Shown here piece after piece: positions 11,186-22,430 of a stretch of DNA of 64,000 bases (positions are counted from its first letter, which is position 1; each line of letters opens with the position of its first letter). The DNA is taken from assembly GCF_027595985.1 (NCBI RefSeq), contig NC_073304.1, positions 219,860,000 through 219,923,999 on the forward strand, read 5' to 3'. The notes beneath the pieces were generated by a model, which saw only the letters and a list, made by a program, of their open reading frames with translations, had not been told where the DNA came from and did not search any database. Origin of the DNA: Sorex araneus (lineage: Eukaryota; Chordata; Mammalia; Eulipotyphla; Soricidae). A program made the position numbers and the translations under genes.

Positions 11186-11940
11186 CCAGAGCGGCTTCTT
11201 ACAGACATGCATCTAGACTGTGAGGTATACTACGACTATGTGCCACCCGGGGAGGGATTTTCCCTTTCCAACCTGTTTTTCTGCTCGGAAAATGGTAGCG
11301 GCAGCATTATTCACGTGGCGAGAGCCACCCCCTAAGACTTCCACCCAGAGGTAGGAACTTTGCAATGCTGTAGTTCATAGGCGATCATGGGATGGGGGCG
11401 GTACCGGCACACCCTCTGCCCAGATAAGATCCGGAGCCTCTGCTCGTAAAGACTGATCCAAGAGGTCTTCTAACCCATTTTGGCACCCAGAGCAGCTTCT
11501 TACAGACATGCATCTACAGTGTGAACTGAACTAAAATATCAGAAATCCAAAACAGCGGTTTTGGATTTCTGATATTTTGGCCGCTGTTGCAGCCGTGCGA
11601 GCTCATAGAATCTTCATTCTCAGCAATGAAGAGAAATTATTAAATGATGCCTTTTCAGCAGGCCTGATTGTTGGGGAGAAAATTCCAAACAATAACAGTG
11701 AGTTCTCTATTGAAATATTGAATGTATTCAAAGTATAGAGAATAAAATAAAGACCATTAGCTACTTAGGTGAGGGCTGGAAGGGAGGGGGGTATACTGGG
11801 GTTCTTGGTGGTGGAACATGTGCACTGGTGAAGGGATGAGAGTTCAATCATTGTATGACTGTATGACTGAGACTTAAACCTGAAAGCTCTGTATTTTTTT
11901 TCCTCACGGTGATTCAATATAATAAAATAAAATATAAAAA
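11186..11940 (+). mobile_element. Composite non-autonomous retroelement with L1-like 3' end
   Basis: This 755-bp unit is flanked by AAAATGACATTGCA (11172-11185) and AAAATGACGGTGCA (11941-11954), a target-site duplication with two mismatches. The 5' part has two modules that both begin CAGAGCRGCTTCTTACAGAC (about 11187 and 11487) followed by ATGCATCTA. The middle holds a perfect 21-bp hairpin (11533-11578). The last about 180 bp resembles the 3' end of the local L1 family seen antisense at 63605-64000 (GGTGGTGGAA, ATCATTGTATGACTG, CTCACGGTGATTCA), then an A-rich tail. No coding capacity is seen. It looks like a parasite of L1 machinery with an unrelated 5' region that I do not recognise. Confidence 0.7.
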
Positions 11941-12100
11941 AAAATGACGGTGCAGACAAGAAAGCAGAACTTAACCCACGATCAGACATCGGCCACAATT
12001 AGATCCCGATTAAAATGTCTCACACAAGGACTTTACAAGGACAAAACCTGAACATTTCAGTGGAACAGCTGCACAGACTGGTGTAATGCATGTCTGATTT

Positions 12101-12264
12101 TGGAGGGGCCACATCCAGCAGTGCTCAGGGCTTCCTCCTGGCTCTGTGCTCAAGGATCCCCCCGCCCCCACCCCGTGGGCTCAGGGGACCATACATGGTT
12201 CTGGGGACCAAGCCTGGGGGTTCTGCAGTCTCGCACTCTCCCTGCTGAACCACTGCCCCTGCCC
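12101..12264 (-). repeat. Older SOR-type SINE
   Basis: Antisense copy (GGGGCCACATCCAGCAGTGC to CACTGCCCCTGCCC). Confidence 0.85.
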
Positions 12265-12445
12265 AGACATGTTCAGTTTAGAGGATAAATAAAGGAAGGA
12301 AGGAATAGCGAAGGAGCAGGCTGGTTTACTGTGTTTACTGTTAACTCAAGTGATTCAAGTCTAAAAATTCCCTATGAGTTAAATATTATCACTCTGAGGA
12401 CAGGGAATGAAAGAAAAACAAAATCTAAACAAGAGTTTGAATTCC

Positions 12446-12809
12446 GGGGCTGGAGTGATAGCACAGCGCGCGTAGGGCGTTTGCCTTGCACTCGGCCAAC
12501 CCGGGTTCGAATTCCAGCATCCCATATGGTCCCCTGAGCACCACCAGGAGTAATTCCTGAGGGTAGAACCAGGAGTAACCCCTGTGCATCGCCGGGTGTA
12601 ACCCAAAAAGCAAAAAAAAAAAAAAAAAGAGGGGGCTGGAGTGATAGTACAGCAGGTAGGGTGTTTGCCTTGCACATGGCCGACCCGGGTTGATTCCCAG
12701 CATCCCATATGGTCCCCTGTGCACTGCCAGGGATAATTCCTGAGTGCAGAGCCAGGAATAACCCCTGTGCATCGCCAGGTGTGACCCAAAAAGAAAAAAA
12801 AAAAAGAGG
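12446..12809 (+). mobile_element. Head-to-tail pair of SOR-type SINEs
   Basis: Two sense copies (12446-about 12632 and 12633-12809) share one outer duplication, GAGTTTGAATTCC (12433-12445) and GAGTTTTAATTCC (12810-12822). The second apparently landed in the poly(A) of the first. Confidence 0.9.
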
Positions 12810-12859
12810 GAGTTTTAATTCCAAAGAGTTAAAGTACTAATTAAAAAAAAAAAATTAAA

Positions 12860-13176
12860 GGGCCAGGGAGATCGCTCAAAAAAAGGGCTTGGAATTAATG
12901 CTTTCCTACATGCAGGCTCTGGCACCACACGTTCCCCCCAAGCACCAAGCCAGGAGTAGCCCCTGAACACGACCAGGGGTGACCCAAAATGAAAGTTAAA
13001 AAAATTAATCAGACCTTGGGGCTGGAGCAATAGCACAGCAGGTAGGGCCTTGCACGCGGCCGGCCCCGATTCGATTCCCAGCATCCCCTATGGTCCCCTG
13101 AGCACCACCAGGGGTGATTCCGGAGTACAGAGCCAGGAGTAACCTCTGTGCATTGCCGGGTGTGACCCAAAAAGTA
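12860..13176 (+). repeat. SOR-type SINEs, one old and one young
   Basis: Sense copies at about 12860-12990 (relic) and 13018-13176 (well preserved; AATCAGACCT on both sides). Confidence 0.85.
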
Positions 13177-13242
13177 AAAAAAAAAATAATAATAATCAGA
13201 CCTAATCTTCCCTCTACACACTGCATTCTCATTCTCCTATAA

Positions 13243-13420
13243 GTTGTTTTTTTTTGGGGGGGTGGGGTCACACCAGGTGATGCTCAGGGGTCACTCCTGG
13301 CTCTGCACTCAGGAATTACTCCTGGCAGTGCTCAGGGGACCATATGGGATGCTGAGGATTCAATCCGGGTCAGTCGCATGCAAAGTAAACCCCCTCCCCA
13401 CTGTACTATCATTCCAGCCC
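13243..13420 (-). repeat. SOR-type SINE
   Basis: Antisense, well-preserved copy from GGTGGGGTCACACCAGGTGA to ATCATTCCAGCCCC. Confidence 0.9.
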
Positions 13421-13505
13421 CTCTCCTATAACTTTTAAATAATTCTTATTCCTCTATGAACTGAGCTGAAAGAGGAAACATTTGAATGATGAAACTAAGA
13501 ACACA

Positions 13506-13862
13506 GAGACCAGAGCTACAGTAGAACGGGTCAGGTGCTTGCCTTACATGCAGCTGATCTGAGTTTGATCCCTGGCATCCTATATGATCCCCCAAGCACT
13601 GCCAGGAGTAATTCCTGAGCCAGACTCACTGTCAGGTGTCCCCAAAACAAGACCAAAACAAGAGCCTGCTCTGGAGTAAGAGACAGTTCAGGGGCTGGAG
13701 CAATAGCACAGCGGTAGGGCGTTAGCCTAGTACTCGGCCGACCCAGGTTCGATTCCCAGCATCTCATATGGTCCCCTGAGCACCGTCAGGGGTGATTCCT
13801 GAGTGCAAAGCCAGGAGTAACCCCTGTGCATCGCCGGGTGTGATCCAAAAAGAAAAAAAAAA
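13506..13862 (+). repeat. Two SOR-type SINEs
   Basis: Sense copies at 13506-13656 (older) and 13691-13862 (near consensus; GACAGTTCA on both sides). Confidence 0.88.
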
Positions 13863-14114
13863 GAGGGACAGTTCAAAGAGCTTAAGTGAATGTTTCGCAG
13901 GTGGGAATCCCAGGTTCAATCCCCTACACTGACACTCCCCCACCCCCTTCCCCCGCCTCCAGGTATTAACTTAGCACTAGTCCCTGAGCACCACCAGGTA
14001 TGCTGCCACACCCCAAAAAAAGTCATTACCAGGAACTGGAAAAAAGTGACTTAAATCTAGGACCAACGGCCTCCCTCTAAAACGTGATCTTAGCCTTATT
14101 AAGACCCAAATGTT

Positions 14115-14253
14115 GGGCCAGAGAAGCAGAACAGTTGGTAGAGCACACAGCTGACCAGGGTTCGAACAGCCCTGCCAGCAGTGATTCCTGAGCACACAGC
14201 CAGGAGTAAGCCCTGAGCACAGCTAAGTCTGGTGCAAACTCCCTCCCCTCTGA
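14115..14253 (+). mobile_element. Older SOR-type SINE
   Basis: Sense, internally deleted; exact 14-bp flanks AAGACCCAAATGTT (14101-14114 and 14254-14267). A further sense relic is at about 13880-14020. Confidence 0.88.
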
Positions 14254-14314
14254 AAGACCCAAATGTTACAAATTCAATGAGACATAGTAACCGACCTAAA
14301 GTACGTGTATTTTT

Positions 14315-14496
14315 TTTGTTTTTTTTTTTGGGGGGGGGGTCACACCTGGCAATGCACAGGGGTTACTCCTGGCTCTGCACTCAGGAATTACTCCTGGTGG
14401 TGCTCAGGGGACCATATGGGATGCTGGGATTTGAACCCGGGTCGGCCGCGTGCAAGGCAAACGCCCTACCCGCTATGCTATCACTCCAGCCCCAAA
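14315..14496 (-). mobile_element. SOR-type SINE
   Basis: Near-consensus antisense copy; exact flanks TACGTGTATTTTT (14302-14314 and 14497-14509). Confidence 0.95.
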
Positions 14497-14530
14497 TACG
14501 TGTATTTTTGTTTTAATTGTAGTTCTGACT

Positions 14531-14689
14531 TTTTGGTTACACTCAACTGTGTTTAGGACTTACTCCTGGCTTTGCATTTAGGGATCACTCCTGAGAGTGG
14601 CTGGAGGATCATATGGGGTGCTGGGGATCGAACCCGGGTCAGCTGTGCTGAAGGCAAGTGCCCTGCCCACTGTACTATTCCTCCTGTCC
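14531..14689 (-). repeat. Older SOR-type SINE
   Basis: Antisense copy (GGTTACACTCAACTGTGTTT to TACTATTCCTCCTGTCC). Confidence 0.85.
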
Positions 14690-15080
14690 TCTATGTTCGT
14701 GAGGGACCAGAAGACAGAACACATGCTTTGCAAGTTGGAGCCTAAAATTCATTCCCTATGGCCACAGAGGGTTCAATCCCTAAACTTCAGGGGTAACCCT
14801 CACCCCCAGGCCCCTGAAACAAACAAAATGTTCTGAACAGTAACCCCTCTACCATCCCAGTTATTTTTGGGGGGGTGGGACACGCACCTGCCGGTGCCAG
14901 GTGGGGAACATGCAGTGCCAGGGCTCGTGGGCGAAGAAGCATGAGCGCCAGTCTTCTAAGCTCTCTCCCAGACCTCCCAACTCATTTTGGAACTCAGTTC
15001 CCTTTCTGAAATATTAAGCTAAGGTCAGGTTTCTCCATCCACTTAAAACGGAGATCAGGTAATGGAAAGTAACAAAACCT

Positions 15081-15228
15081 GGGGCTGGAGCAACAGTGTA
15101 GCGAGGAGGGCATTTGATCCCCGGCACCCCATACCTCCTAAGCCCACCAGGAGTGATCTCCTAGCCCAGAGCCCAGAAGTAAGCCCTCAGCACCATGAGG
15201 TGTGGCCCCCAAACAAAAACAACAAAAA
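15081..15228 (+). repeat. SOR-type SINE, internally deleted
   Basis: Sense copy with the head GGGGCTGGAGCAACAGTGTA and AAAGTAACAA on both sides. Confidence 0.87.
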
Positions 15229-16060
15229 GAAAGTAACAATCCACAGCTGCAACCCCTGTGTGTAGATTTCTTGAAAGAGACCTTCACAACAACATCAGTA
15301 TTTTTATTTAGGAAGTTATAACTGAAATATAATCTCTTATAGTCTTGTCAAAAGAAGGCAGTATGTACACCACAAGAGGCTGACAATTTATAGCATCATT
15401 TAAAATTTTATCCAAGAGCCCTATTTGGGCAGGGGATTATCCATGTATACACAAAAATCCTACTTTTAGCCAACCGTGATATGCTGCACCACTTTTGTAT
15501 ATAATTAAAGTGATATGCGAATCTTGTGTGACCAAAGACATTTTACTAAGCTCCTTAATGGGTCTGTGATGTCTTTAAAAGTGTATTTGGCAGCAGGTCA
15601 GTCCCCACAGAGCATATGAGGGAGACAAGACAGACTGTTTCAAACAGATAAGTATGATTACAACAAATACCTGAAACTCAGCCACAGATTGGCTTAGAGT
15701 GCCTGGATGCTAACCAACAACTATCACTGCAAAGATTTAAAAAATGCAAATAAACAAAAAACTCATCATTTACCAGAACTGACTTAGAGGAACATGGTTC
15801 ATGCAGCTTGGGCAGTACACAAAAATACTTGATCTCTACTACATATATTCTCCAGTTACTGACATGTACAAAACATCATTTATATTCCAGTGACTACCAA
15901 GTCACTACTTAAGGACTTTTCACTAAGTCCACTTAAATGCTGGAAATACGTTGTAAAATATATACTATTTTGGTCAGGAAACTTTAAATTAGGTCCTTTA
16001 GTAACTCTTACAACCCAAGTAGACAAGCAACCAAATACAAAATGGACAACATTTTAAAAT
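15229..16060 (-). other. SINE-free AT-rich block with minus-strand poly(A) signal
   Basis: About 830 bp with no SINE or L1 match, unlike everything around it. On the minus strand AATAAA at 15308-15303 is followed by a GT-rich stretch (TGATGTTGTTGTG at about 15297-15285), the layout of a real cleavage/polyadenylation site. There is no genomic poly(A), so a processed pseudogene is unlikely. No open frame is seen. It could be an alternative terminal exon in EZH1's 5' intron, a nested noncoding transcript, or only old unique sequence. Confidence 0.4.
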
Positions 16061-16072
16061 ATGAAAAACATG

Positions 16073-16260
16073 GGGGCTGGAGCGATAGCACAGCGGGTAG
16101 GGCATTTGCCTTGCATGCGGCTGCCCTGGGTTTGATCCCCAACTTCCCATATGGTCCCCTGAGCACCACCAAGAGTAATTCCTGAATACAAAGCCAGGAG
16201 TAACCCCTGTGCATCACCAGGTGTGACTCAAAAAGCTAAAAAATAATAATAATACAAAAA
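16073..16260 (+). mobile_element. SOR-type SINE
   Basis: Near-consensus sense copy with ATGAAAAACATG on both sides (16061-16072 and 16261-16272). Confidence 0.94.
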
Positions 16261-16446
16261 ATGAAAAACATGAAAAAAAGATATAAAGATATCTGGGTCC
16301 CTTGAATCAGTATTGGCCCAGCAACTGTAAAAAGTACTACATATATACTAATATAAGACAGTAATATTAGAAAAGTCAGTGTGGCGCTTATGATAACTCC
16401 CTGTGGTAACTTATTATATTTTTTGTAAACCTAAAATTAGCCTCTA

Positions 16447-16970
16447 GGGGCTGGAGTGTAGGGCATTTGCCTTGCACGTGGCCAACCCGGGTTTGATTCC
16501 CAGCATCCCATATGGTCCCCTGAGCACCGCCAGGAGTGATTTCTGAGTGCAAAGCCAGGAGTTAGCCCTGAGTATCAAAGGGTGTGGCCCAAAAAAGAAA
16601 AAAAAAAAACACTAAAACTACCCTTTAACAGTTAATTAAAAAAAAAAAAAGTTTGATAGGGCTGGAGAGCTAGTACAGTGGGGAAGGCACTTGCCTTGCA
16701 GGCAGGAATGATCCCAGAGCTCAGCGTCAGGAGTAAGCCCTGAGCACTGCGGGGTGTGGCCCCCAAACAAATAATAATAAAAATAAATGTTGAGGGGGCT
16801 GGAGCGATAGCACAACGGGTAAGGCGTTTGCCTTGCATGCGGCTGACCCGGGTTCTAATCCCAGCATCCCATATGGTCCCCTGAGCACTGCCAGGGGTAA
16901 TTCCTGAGTGAAGAGCCAGGAGTAACCCCTGTGCATTGCCAGGTGTGACCCAAAAACAAAAAACTAAAAC
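16447..16970 (+). repeat. Three sense SOR-type SINEs
   Basis: Copies at 16447-16600 (A box deleted), 16660-16776 (internally deleted) and 16796-16970 (near consensus). Confidence 0.88.
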
Positions 16971-17188
16971 AAAAAAATATATATTGATAATAGGAAATAA
17001 GAACTGCCTTATTAATATGTCAAATTTCCACAAAGAAAAGCTATAAAAACTTGAAAGCCCTTCCCGAGACAATTGGATCTCAATTAGCTTCAAAGAAACT
17101 AAAATATAGTCTGTCACTAGTTGGAAATGAAAAAAAATCGGCGAAACTGTTTAGGGATTACATGTCTCAGAAATAATATTCATTTGTG

Positions 17189-17862
17189 GAGGTGGGGGGT
17201 TGGACCACACCATGCGGTGGTCAGGGCTGACTCCCAGTTCTGTGCTCAAGGATCACTCCTGCTAGGGTTTGGAGACCTTTTGGAGTGCTGGGGATTGAAC
17301 CTGGATTGGTCACCTACTAGGCAAACACCCGCCCCACGCTACTATTTCTCTGGCTCCTAATTTTTATTTTTAAAGTAAAACAGGTATTTTGCTTGTTTCG
17401 TTTTTTGGATTTTTTTAGGTTGTTTGTTTGTTTGGGGGCCACACCTGGCAATGCTCAGTGGCTCTGCACTCAGGAATCACTCCTGGTAGTGCTTGGGAGG
17501 CCATATGGGATGCCAGGGATCGAAACCAGGTCAGCTACATGTAAGGCAAGCGACCTACCTACTGTACAATCGCTTCAACCCCTACAGTAAAATAGTTTTT
17601 ATGTAGACAAATGTGAAAGGGCGGGGGCAAGCAAAGCACACACTACAGGCTGTGAGGTGGGCAACAGGAGAATGTGCTGTGCTCATTTTTGGTTTGTTTT
17701 GTTTTGGGGGCCACATCCAGCTTTGCTCAGGGCTTACTCCCAGCTCTGCATTCAGGGATCACTCCTGGTGGGCTCAGGGGGCCATATGGGGTGCTGGGAA
17801 TCAAATCTGGAGTGGCCACGCACCAGGAAAGGGCCCTGCATGCTGTCCTGCTGCTCTGGCCT
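17189..17862 (-). repeat. Three antisense SOR-type SINEs
   Basis: Copies at 17189-17355, 17430-17582 and 17700-17862, diverged to different degrees. Confidence 0.85.
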
Positions 17863-18219
17863 TGTGCTCATTTTTTAAGCTGAAAGCCTGCTGGCATAGA
17901 GACAGAGGCCCAAAGAGTAAATCTTCCCCCAACCTAACCCATCTGGCAAATCACCTTCCTCTCTGTTTTTTTTTTCCTTCTTTACTGCTATTATTTTCTT
18001 TTAGAAGAGTCACATTCAGCAGCGCATTAGCAATGCTGTACTCACACTCGGGCCTGAAGGAAGGGGCCACCAGGACCAGAACTCGTGCTCCACAGAGGGG
18101 ATGGGAGAAGGGCGGAGGGCAATGTGGTCATTAGGGTTAACTCCGCTAGGCATGTAGTAGGCCTGTGCTCTGGAATGACTCTCCTGGTCCCCAATTTTTG
18201 TTCTTTTCTGGGTTGTGTT

Positions 18220-18668
18220 TGTTTTTTTTTGGTCACACCCTGCTATGCTCAGGGGTTATTCCTTGCTCTGCACTCAGGAATTACTTCTGGTGGTGCACGG
18301 AGGACCCTAAGGGATGCCAGGGATCAAACCGAGGTCAGCTGCTCACAAGGTAAGCACCTTACCTGGCTCTATTTCCAGATCAGTTCTTCTTCTTCTTTTT
18401 TTAATCTTTAACTAGCCTATGTAGAAATACAATGTTTCTAGTGTTACTGTTTCAAACCAAAGTTCTTACTCAACAAAGTAGAAACTTTAAAAATATACAC
18501 CAAGACAAGAAAAGATAAGGCTTGGAGGTCACACCCTGTGGTGTTCTGCACTTACTCCTGGCTCTGTGCTCAGGATCACTCTTGGCAGTGCTGAGACAAT
18601 ATATATGGTACTGAGGAAACTGGGTCATTTGCACGCAAGGAAAGTGCCTTAGCCCCTGTATTTTAACC
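18220..18668 (-). repeat. Two antisense SOR-type SINEs
   Basis: Copies at 18220-18375 and 18520-18668. Confidence 0.82.
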
Positions 18669-18792
18669 CTTGGGAAAATTATATTTGAATAAAATTGTTA
18701 CATATTTCAAATTGGGCACAAATTAAGGGCAGGGACTATTTACCCACAGGTCTCAGAAGTTAGATTTCAGATTTTAAGAGTACAGTGGTTGG

Positions 18793-19176
18793 GTTTGGAG
18801 TGACAGCACAAAGGGTAAGGTGCTTGCCTTGCATGGGGGCCAACCGGGATTCCATCCCTGATATCTGAAATGGTCCCCTGAGCCTGCCAGTGGTGATCCC
18901 TCAGTGCAGAACTAGGAGTAACCCCTGAGCATTGTCAGGTGTGGCCCCCAACTAGCAAACAACAAAAGAAGCGGCAACTCATTTAAAATGCTTTCCAGGG
19001 GCTGGAGCAATAGCACAGCAGGTAGGGCATCTGCCTTGCACGTGTCTGACTGGTTAGATTCCCAGCATCCCATATGGTCCTCCGAGCACCGAGCACCGCC
19101 AGGGGTAATTCCTGAGTGCAAAGCCAGGAGTAACCCCTGTGCATCCCCGGGTGAGACCCAAAAAAGCCAAAAATAA
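18793..19176 (+). repeat. Two sense SOR-type SINEs
   Basis: Copies at 18793-18950 and 19000-19176. The second is young and has GCTTTCCA on both sides. Confidence 0.88.
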
Positions 19177-20128
19177 AAAAAAGCTTTCCAAAAGACATGC
19201 TAATTCAAGGTAAGTGACAGGAGAGATGCAGTTCATGATCCATGGGTACATCAGTGAAAAAAAAGAACATCCCTACCCTTGGAGGTTAATTCAAACATTT
19301 AGCATAAGCTTAGACAATAGTAGTATTATCACATGTTTATATATACACGATCCTTTACTATAAATGTGTAAAAAGAGAGAAAGTGCTTCTCGCCTAACAC
19401 ATACCGTCTTTCATATACATAGGCAATTCTTTTTCTCACGGCCACACCATCCCAGCCCGGGAGATTCCACGACTTAAAAATAGACAAGCTCTAACAGAAA
19501 GCGCTGAAAGACCTAGCACCTTCTCACGCTGTTAACGCCATTCTTGGGCGCCAGAGCGACAGTACCGCGGGGATGGCGTTTGCCCTGGGTGGAACCTTCC
19601 CGGGTTCCACCCACTGCATCCCATCTGGTCCCCGGAGCACGCCAGGAGTATCCCTATGCATCACTGGGTGTGGCTCGATAACCAAAGAGCAAACCTCCTC
19701 CCCCCAAAAAAAATTTCCTAAAAAACAAAAGAAAGAAACACCATTCTAAAATTAAAACCAAAGGGGGGAGGGGGGCTGGAGGTGGGGGAGGGACTTTCCC
19801 CTTCAAAGACTTCTGGGCAGCAAATGCAAGGGAAGCAATCCACATACTGAACACACCCAGTTACCCAGCTGTTCCTCCCCCTTGGCTACCTCCCTGCATC
19901 TTCTAGCCCTAGAATCCTCACCCAGGCCATTCTATTTACAGTTCTATACTTCCCCGGTACATCAACATTCCCTGATCGCAGGAGAGATGACTCAAGGGAC
20001 TGATCGCGCTGAGAATGTTTCACATGCAGGAGGCCCGGGGCTCGACTCCGGTGCTGCAGGAGCCAGGGGCCACGCCCCAAGCCCCTGAGCTTGTCGATTG
20101 CCGAATGTGGCCCCAAGCAAGACAAAAA
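19177..20128. other. EZH1 intron with two old SINE relics
   Basis: Sense relics lie at about 19543-19700 and 19981-20128. The rest (19181-19540 and 19701-19980) is unique and noncoding as far as I can see. Confidence 0.6.
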
Positions 20129-20199
20129 AAACAAAAACAAAACCCAACCCTAACCCCAAACCTAGCTAGACCTCACTCTCAAGCTGCACTTGCCGCACT

Positions 20200-21230
20200 G
20201 ACATCTTCCCACGTGCCTTCCCGCCCCCGCCGCCAATCTAATCTCTCTGCAGCCGCCGGGAGAAGTTTTGCAGCACAGTTCCACCGCGCCTTGGCTGCAG
20301 GGCGCTTTCCGTTAGAGCATTCGATCCTAGGGAGAATTCTGAGGATCTGGCACGAGCCCAAATTGTGGAGAAAAGCCTCTTAGGGTTCGGACTGGCGAGC
20401 GACCAGCAAGTAGGCGGCCGGGAGGGCGGCGCGGCGCCCGCAGCAGCACCCCGGCCTGCGCCCGCTCGCCGGAGTCCTCGTCCCCGCTTTCCCCGCCCTC
20501 CAACCCTCCCCAGCGCTCGCCAGCTGAGCCTCCATGTCTGGCCTTCTGCGTGCACGGCCCCGGGCACCCGAGTCCACCCGGCTCCAGCCCCCCGCAGGCG
20601 CCACCGCCCACCCGCGCGCTCCGGGCGCCCGGGCTCCCGCCCACCCCAGCCCTCCAACGGGAGGCCCCGGGCCCGGCCCGCCCCCGCCGCGCCTCCTCCC
20701 GGGCACGCCGCCCGCCCCGCCCCAGCGGCGGTCCAGGCCGGGGGCTCGCTCGCCGCGTCACCCCCGTGCACGCAGACCTCCGGATGGGGAGGAGCACCCC
20801 CGCCCCCCGCCCGCGGCAGGGTAGGCGGTGAGCTCCGCGGCTTCCTCCCAGTTCCAAGCCCCCTTCTCTCCCTCCCGCAGGCCCCGGGTATGAGGTGCGA
20901 GGCCCGGCCCCGCAGCCGGCCCCGGCTTGTTTACTCACTCACCCTCCATCCCGAGCCGCAGAACTCGCCGCCAGCGCGCCTGCGCGCCGAGTCCCGCCCC
21001 CGCGCCGAGATCCGCCCCGCTCCGCCCCGCGCCTGCGCGTCTAGACCACGCCCCCGAGCCTAGTCCCGCCCTGCGCCTGTATGCCGAGACCACGCCCCCA
21101 AAGACCCCCCCCCCCCCGCCCTCGAGCCCACGCCCTTCCCCGAGTCCCGCCTCTGCCCCGCCCCGCCCCGCGCCTGCGCGCTGCGTTGTTGGCAACGGGC
21201 CACACCCTCCCGTAGGGCTTCTTTCTCTCT
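20200..21230. promoter_or_regulatory. CpG island, EZH1 promoter
   Basis: About 1 kb of very GC-rich, CpG-dense DNA stands out from the AT-richer SINE-filled flanks. Three copies of GCGCCTGCGC, an NRF1-like motif, lie at 20976-20985, 21029-21038 and 21170-21179, among GC boxes. Long open frames on both strands here come from the GC richness and show no protein similarity I recognise. Confidence 0.8.
20943..21190 (-). other. EZH1: EZH1 noncoding first exon and promoter core (inferred)
   Basis: On the minus strand a strong splice donor, GGAGG followed by GTGAGTGAG, places an exon end at 20943 inside the CpG island. Upstream on that strand the sequence is GC-rich with no TATA box, as expected for a housekeeping Polycomb gene. 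The exon's 5' end is not visible; 21190 is only an outer limit. The next EZH1 exon I can place is the ATG exon at 8175, so further noncoding exons between the two may exist. Confidence 0.6.
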
Positions 21231-22430
21231 GTCTACACAGTCTGGAAGACCTGATTTCACACTTACACCATCAGCAAGTTCCATTTCATTTCACCATTTG
21301 AAACTAACTTGAAAAAACCTTGCTACTGACCTCTCACACCTACCACCCCCCACTCAGACACCTACTGTGTGCTCTCGTATCTTTCTTCTTTTTGATTTGG
21401 GGCCACACCTGGCGATGCTCAAAGCTTACTCCTGGCTCTGGCTCAAGGATCACTCTTGGAGGTGCTCAGGAACCTTTTTTTTTTTCCTTTAATTTTACTG
21501 AATCACTATGAGATAGTTACAAGCTTTCATGTTTGGGTTACAATCACACAATGATCACACACCCATCCCTCTACCAGTGCACATCCCCCACCACCAATAT
21601 CCCCGGTATACCCCCCACCCTTTCCCACCCTCCCACTGCCTCCATGGCAGACAATATTCCCCATACTCTCTCTCTGCTTTTGGGCATTATGGTTTGCAAC
21701 ACAGACACTGAGAGGTCATCATGTTTGGTCCATTATCTACTTTGGGCACACATCTCCCATCCCACTGATTCCTCCAGTCATCATTTTCTTAGTGATCCCT
21801 TCTCTATTCCATCTGCCTTCTCCCCTCCGCTCATGAAGCAGTTTTCCAGCTATGGGGCAATCCTCCTGGCCCTTGTATCTGCTGTCCTTGGGTGTCAGCC
21901 TCATGTGATGTTCTTCTATACTCCACAAATGAGTGTAGTCCTTCTATGTCTGTCCCTCTCTTTCTGACTCATTTCACTTCGCATGATACTCTCCATGTCT
22001 ATCCACTTATAAGCAAATTTCATGACTTCATCTCTCCTTACAGCTGCATAGTATTCCATTGTGTAGATGTACCAAAGTTTCTTTAACCAGTCTTCTGTTC
22101 TAGGGCACTTGGGTTGTTTCCAGATTTTGGCTATTATGAACAGTGCTGCAGTGAACATATAGGTACAGATGTCATTTCTACTGTGCTTTTTTGCATCTTC
22201 AGGATATATTCCCAGAAGTGGTATTGCGGGGCCATATGGAAGCTCAATTTCTAGTTTTTGAAGGACTGTTCATATTGTTTTCCAGAAAGGCTGGACCAGT
22301 CAGCATTCCCACCAACAGTGAAAGAGCATCCCTTTTCCCCTGCATCCATGCCAGCACTGGTTGCTTTTGTTCTTTTAAATGTGTGCCAATCTCTGTGGTG
22401 TGAAATGATATCTCATTTTTTTGTGTTTTT

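Noticed and set aside
12372-12824. Many 60-150-codon open frames sharing the same peptide (for example [19 protein letters not shown])
   Set aside because: Their recurrence at every SINE copy shows that they are SINE sequence read through; the tRNA-derived SINE encodes no protein.
15229-16060. Processed pseudogene
   Set aside because: There is no genomic poly(A), no flanking duplication and no open frame; it is kept only as an unexplained SINE-free block.
20238-20938. Long overlapping open frames on both strands (Arg/Gly/Pro/Ala-rich)
   Set aside because: They lie in a CpG island where stop codons are rare, have low-complexity composition, and resemble no family I know.
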